Assembly: GCA_035293765.1 (NCBI GenBank)
Contig: DATGMF010000026.1
Location: 25,971 to 89,970 of the forward strand
DNA from: DASRHT01 sp035293765
Lineage (GTDB): Bacteria > Chloroflexota > Ktedonobacteria > Ktedonobacterales > Ktedonobacteraceae
Direction of reading: 5' to 3'
Length of the DNA stretch: 64,000 nucleotides
The position numbers and the translations under genes are program-made. Below, piece by piece: positions 62,431 to 64,000 of the stretch (its first letter is position 1; every line of letters begins with the position of its first letter). Under the pieces are notes generated by a model. The model did no database searches. It saw only the letters and a list, made by a program, of their open reading frames with translations, and was not told where the DNA came from.

Positions 62431-63444
62431 CTACGAGGATGTATTGTTAAGCATCTTTGTCGCCAGGGACAGGATCTGATTAGCATCGCCGAGCAACCCC
62501 AGGTCCGCCAGAGCAAAAATTGGGGCTGTACGATCAGGATTGATCGCGACCACTGTTTGTGACTCGCTCATCCCGCTGGTATGTTGTGCGGCGCCCGAGA
62601 TGCCACAGGCGATATAGAGTTTTGGGCGCACAATCTTGCCGGTTGCGCCAATCTGACGCGCGTGTTCTATCCAACCAAGATCGGTCGCGACCCGCGTAGC
62701 CCCTACAGCCGCGCTGACTTGATGGGCGAAGGCAGCAATAGTCGTAAAACCTTCCTGTCCCACGCCATGCCCGCCTGCGACAATGCGCTCTGCTGCATCC
62801 AGTTCAACCGCTTCTGGCGATGGTGCCTTGATGGCGGTCCGCCGTATACGCTCTTGTTCACGGGCTGGCTTGATCTCAGGTGTCATATGTATGATTTCCA
62901 TCGGAGGAGCGGAGGGCAGCCCCTCTCGCCCTGTTGGTATGCCTCGTCCACCCAGTGACAGTGTAGCCAGGGCAGTGTCTCCATGCAGTGCTGTGCGCGT
63001 CTGAGCGTAGGCGCGTCCTTCGTAGAGAACCCGTAGCGCAAGCATTGCATCATGTTGTAAGTCAAGACTTGCGCAGCCTGAAACAAAGGGAAGGTGAAGT
63101 TGTGCGGCCAGCCTGGGCGCCCAATCGCGCCCGTTTGGAGTCGCGCCCGTTACTACTAATTTGGGTGAGTGAAGCTGAATCAACTGCGAAAGCGTGGTAA
63201 CATACGCCTCTGTTGAATAAAATGCCAGTTGTGGATGCTCCAGAAGATATACGCGCTGTACTCCTGGCGCTGCCAGTAAGGAAATATCAGGAAATTTTGT
63301 ATCAGGAGCAACCAGCAGAACGGCGCAGAAGGTCGCAGGTTCTTGCTGGCGCTCTGCAATAGCTGCAACTTCCCCGAGCAGCTCTCCGCTCTGTTCATGC
63401 AGCTCTGCTTCAGTATATTCTAGTACTGCCCAGATTTCGCTCAT
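62431..63444 (-). CDS. fixB: electron transfer flavoprotein alpha subunit
   Basis: The start at 63444 (MSEIWAVLEYTEAELHEQSG) fits ETF-alpha; the longer frame from 63636 adds 64 unlike residues. The product is 337 residues. IVAGGHGVGQEGF begins the FAD domain, and VGATRVATDLGWIEHARQIG, IVRPKLYIACGISGAAQHTS and INPDRTAPIFALADLGLLGD are the ETF-alpha signature. It pairs with the fixA product, encoded 5.8 kb away after four unrelated genes plus fixC and fixX. It is the first gene of the minus-strand run. Confidence 0.9.
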   Translation of the reverse strand: MSEIWAVLEYTEAELHEQSGELLGEVAAIAERQQEPATFCAVLLVAPDTKFPDISLLAAPGVQRVYLLEHPQLAFYSTEAYVTTLSQLIQLHSPKLVVTGATPNGRDWAPRLAAQLHLPFVSGCASLDLQHDAMLALRVLYEGRAYAQTRTALHGDTALATLSLGGRGIPTGREGLPSAPPMEIIHMTPEIKPAREQERIRRTAIKAPSPEAVELDAAERIVAGGHGVGQEGFTTIAAFAHQVSAAVGATRVATDLGWIEHARQIGATGKIVRPKLYIACGISGAAQHTSGMSESQTVVAINPDRTAPIFALADLGLLGDANQILSLATKMLNNTSS

Positions 63445-63558
63445 CAAAAAGACAACCTCATCGAGAAAAATGACTATTTTTCCCATCATACCACATGGTA
63501 TTTTGACCTCGGCGACGGCGAAAAAGAGCATTATCAGAGAAGCTGCCTTTGGAAGGCT

Positions 63559-63585
63559 CAGAGCAGCGTGTACAACGCTGCTCTG
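63559..63585. terminator. 11-bp hairpin between the transposase-like gene and fixB
   Basis: CAGAGCAGCGT (63559-63569) pairs exactly with 63575-63585 around a 5-nt loop. It lies 54 bases past the stop of the right-edge gene. No T-tract follows. Confidence 0.5.
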
Positions 63586-63639
63586 ATTGTGAGAAGAACA
63601 GGCTAATTGCAGGGTTTTCTCACTCACAGAGACCAAAGG

Positions 63640-64000
63640 TTAAGACGATGGCTTGCTAGAAGTAAGAAGAAGCTTTTTTACTTCTTGTTCACTTTGCGCA
63701 AGACCAATGCTGATAATAAGGGCCTGAATTTGCTCGGGGTTGTCGAGCGCTTTACATCGCTCTTCTGCCAATCCCATTAGCGTAGGGTAGCGAGCCTGAA
63801 CAAAAGCGAGTAGCACCTGCTGCATGCCTTGCTGCATGCCTTGCTGCATGCCTTGCTGTATACCTTGTTTCAGTCCTTCCTCTCGTCCTTCCACCAGCGC
63901 CTTCTCCCGCCACTCGCGAAAGACCCAGGACTCGGCGAGAAGCTCTTCCAACATGAAAAACCTCCTTTTCAACCACTCATGCTCGTCACGCTCTTCAAAA
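63640..64000 (-). CDS. Rpn/PD-(D/E)XK transposase-like protein, 3' part (runs off right edge)
   Basis: The frame is open from base 64000 to the stop at 63640, about 120 codons, so the window probably shows the C-terminal part of a larger gene. FEERDEHEWLKRRFF and then MLEELLAESWVFREWREKAL, VEGREEGLKQG and repeated GMQQ match the C-terminal tail of Rpn-type recombination-promoting nucleases and related transposases. An internal ATG at 63954 has a good AAGGAGG site, so a short 104-residue protein could also be made, as reported for some Rpn genes. A 12-bp direct repeat (63815-63862) encodes the GMQQ run. Confidence 0.7.
   Translation of the reverse strand, partial: FEERDEHEWLKRRFFMLEELLAESWVFREWREKALVEGREEGLKQGIQQGMQQGMQQGMQQVLLAFVQARYPTLMGLAEERCKALDNPEQIQALIISIGLAQSEQEVKKLLLTSSKPSS
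63815..63862 (-). repeat. four 12-bp tandem repeats
   Basis: CCTTGCTGCATG is repeated about four times with slight changes, encoding (G-M-Q-Q)n in the transposase-like gene. Such tracts change length by slippage, and the 12-bp period keeps frame. Confidence 0.8.

Overview
The window looks like a chromosomal segment from a soil-type Chloroflexota bacterium, most likely of the class Ktedonobacteria. Two paralogous GT-C type membrane proteins carry the YYY motif known from Chloroflexi and archaea. Two Agl23-like (TIGR03663-type) membrane proteins sit beside them. Secreted proteins have Gram-positive-style lipoboxes and a class F-like sortase is present, with no outer-membrane genes. Start codons are ATG, GTG and TTG behind strong AGGAG ribosome binding sites. 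This placement is inference from gene content, not from a marker tree.

Layout. 1-2343 (minus): the edge of an unknown gene, a peptidase E and a GC-rich ACMSD-type amidohydrolase. 2679-4352: an AidB-like acyl-CoA dehydrogenase. 4583-12240 holds the most striking locus: a small one-helix membrane protein translationally coupled to a 2407-residue protein made of a caspase-like protease, a STAND/NACHT-type ATPase and about 42 TPR-like repeats. This has the architecture of a bacterial inflammasome or apoptosome-like conflict system. 12.5-15.5 kb: a histidine phosphatase, a solitary secretion-type ATPase and an MshA-like glycosyltransferase. 15.6-16.6 kb has no large gene but several strong hairpins and a tiny ORF. 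16.6-25 kb: lipoproteins, a cupredoxin, a tRNA-dihydrouridine synthase, a glucosaminidase-like membrane protein, tiny ORFs, a glutaryl-CoA-type dehydrogenase and a sortase.

25.2-30.8 kb (minus) is a compact exopolysaccharide cluster: two GT4 glycosyltransferases, a polyprenyl glycosyl-1-phosphate transferase, a Wzz-like protein and a CpsD-like protein with a damaged Walker A motif. 30.9-33.1 kb pairs an MBL-fold hydrolase with an M20-like pseudo-peptidase. 33.3-42.2 kb: a membrane PP2C phosphatase, aspS, an ArsR-family regulator, a tRNA-Arg with anticodon GCG, a ROK kinase and a ClpC-type AAA+ ATPase. 42.2-43.9 kb: an orphan BsuBI/PstI-type endonuclease domain divergent from an HTH-GAF regulator. 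44.0-55.7 kb: four consecutive giant GT-C membrane proteins. 55.7-63.4 kb (minus): a fixB...fixCXA electron-transfer flavoprotein group split by a transporter, a quinone oxidoreductase, an aminotransferase and a cupredoxin. The right edge holds the 3' part of an Rpn/PD-(D/E)XK transposase-like gene.

Three dispersed non-coding repeat families are visible: a structured element of about 90 nt (12.4 and 35.8 kb), a 32-nt hairpin element in inverted copies (53.3 and 56.9 kb), and a 22-nt REP-like motif, one copy of which lies inside a coding sequence (12.3 and 51.6 kb).
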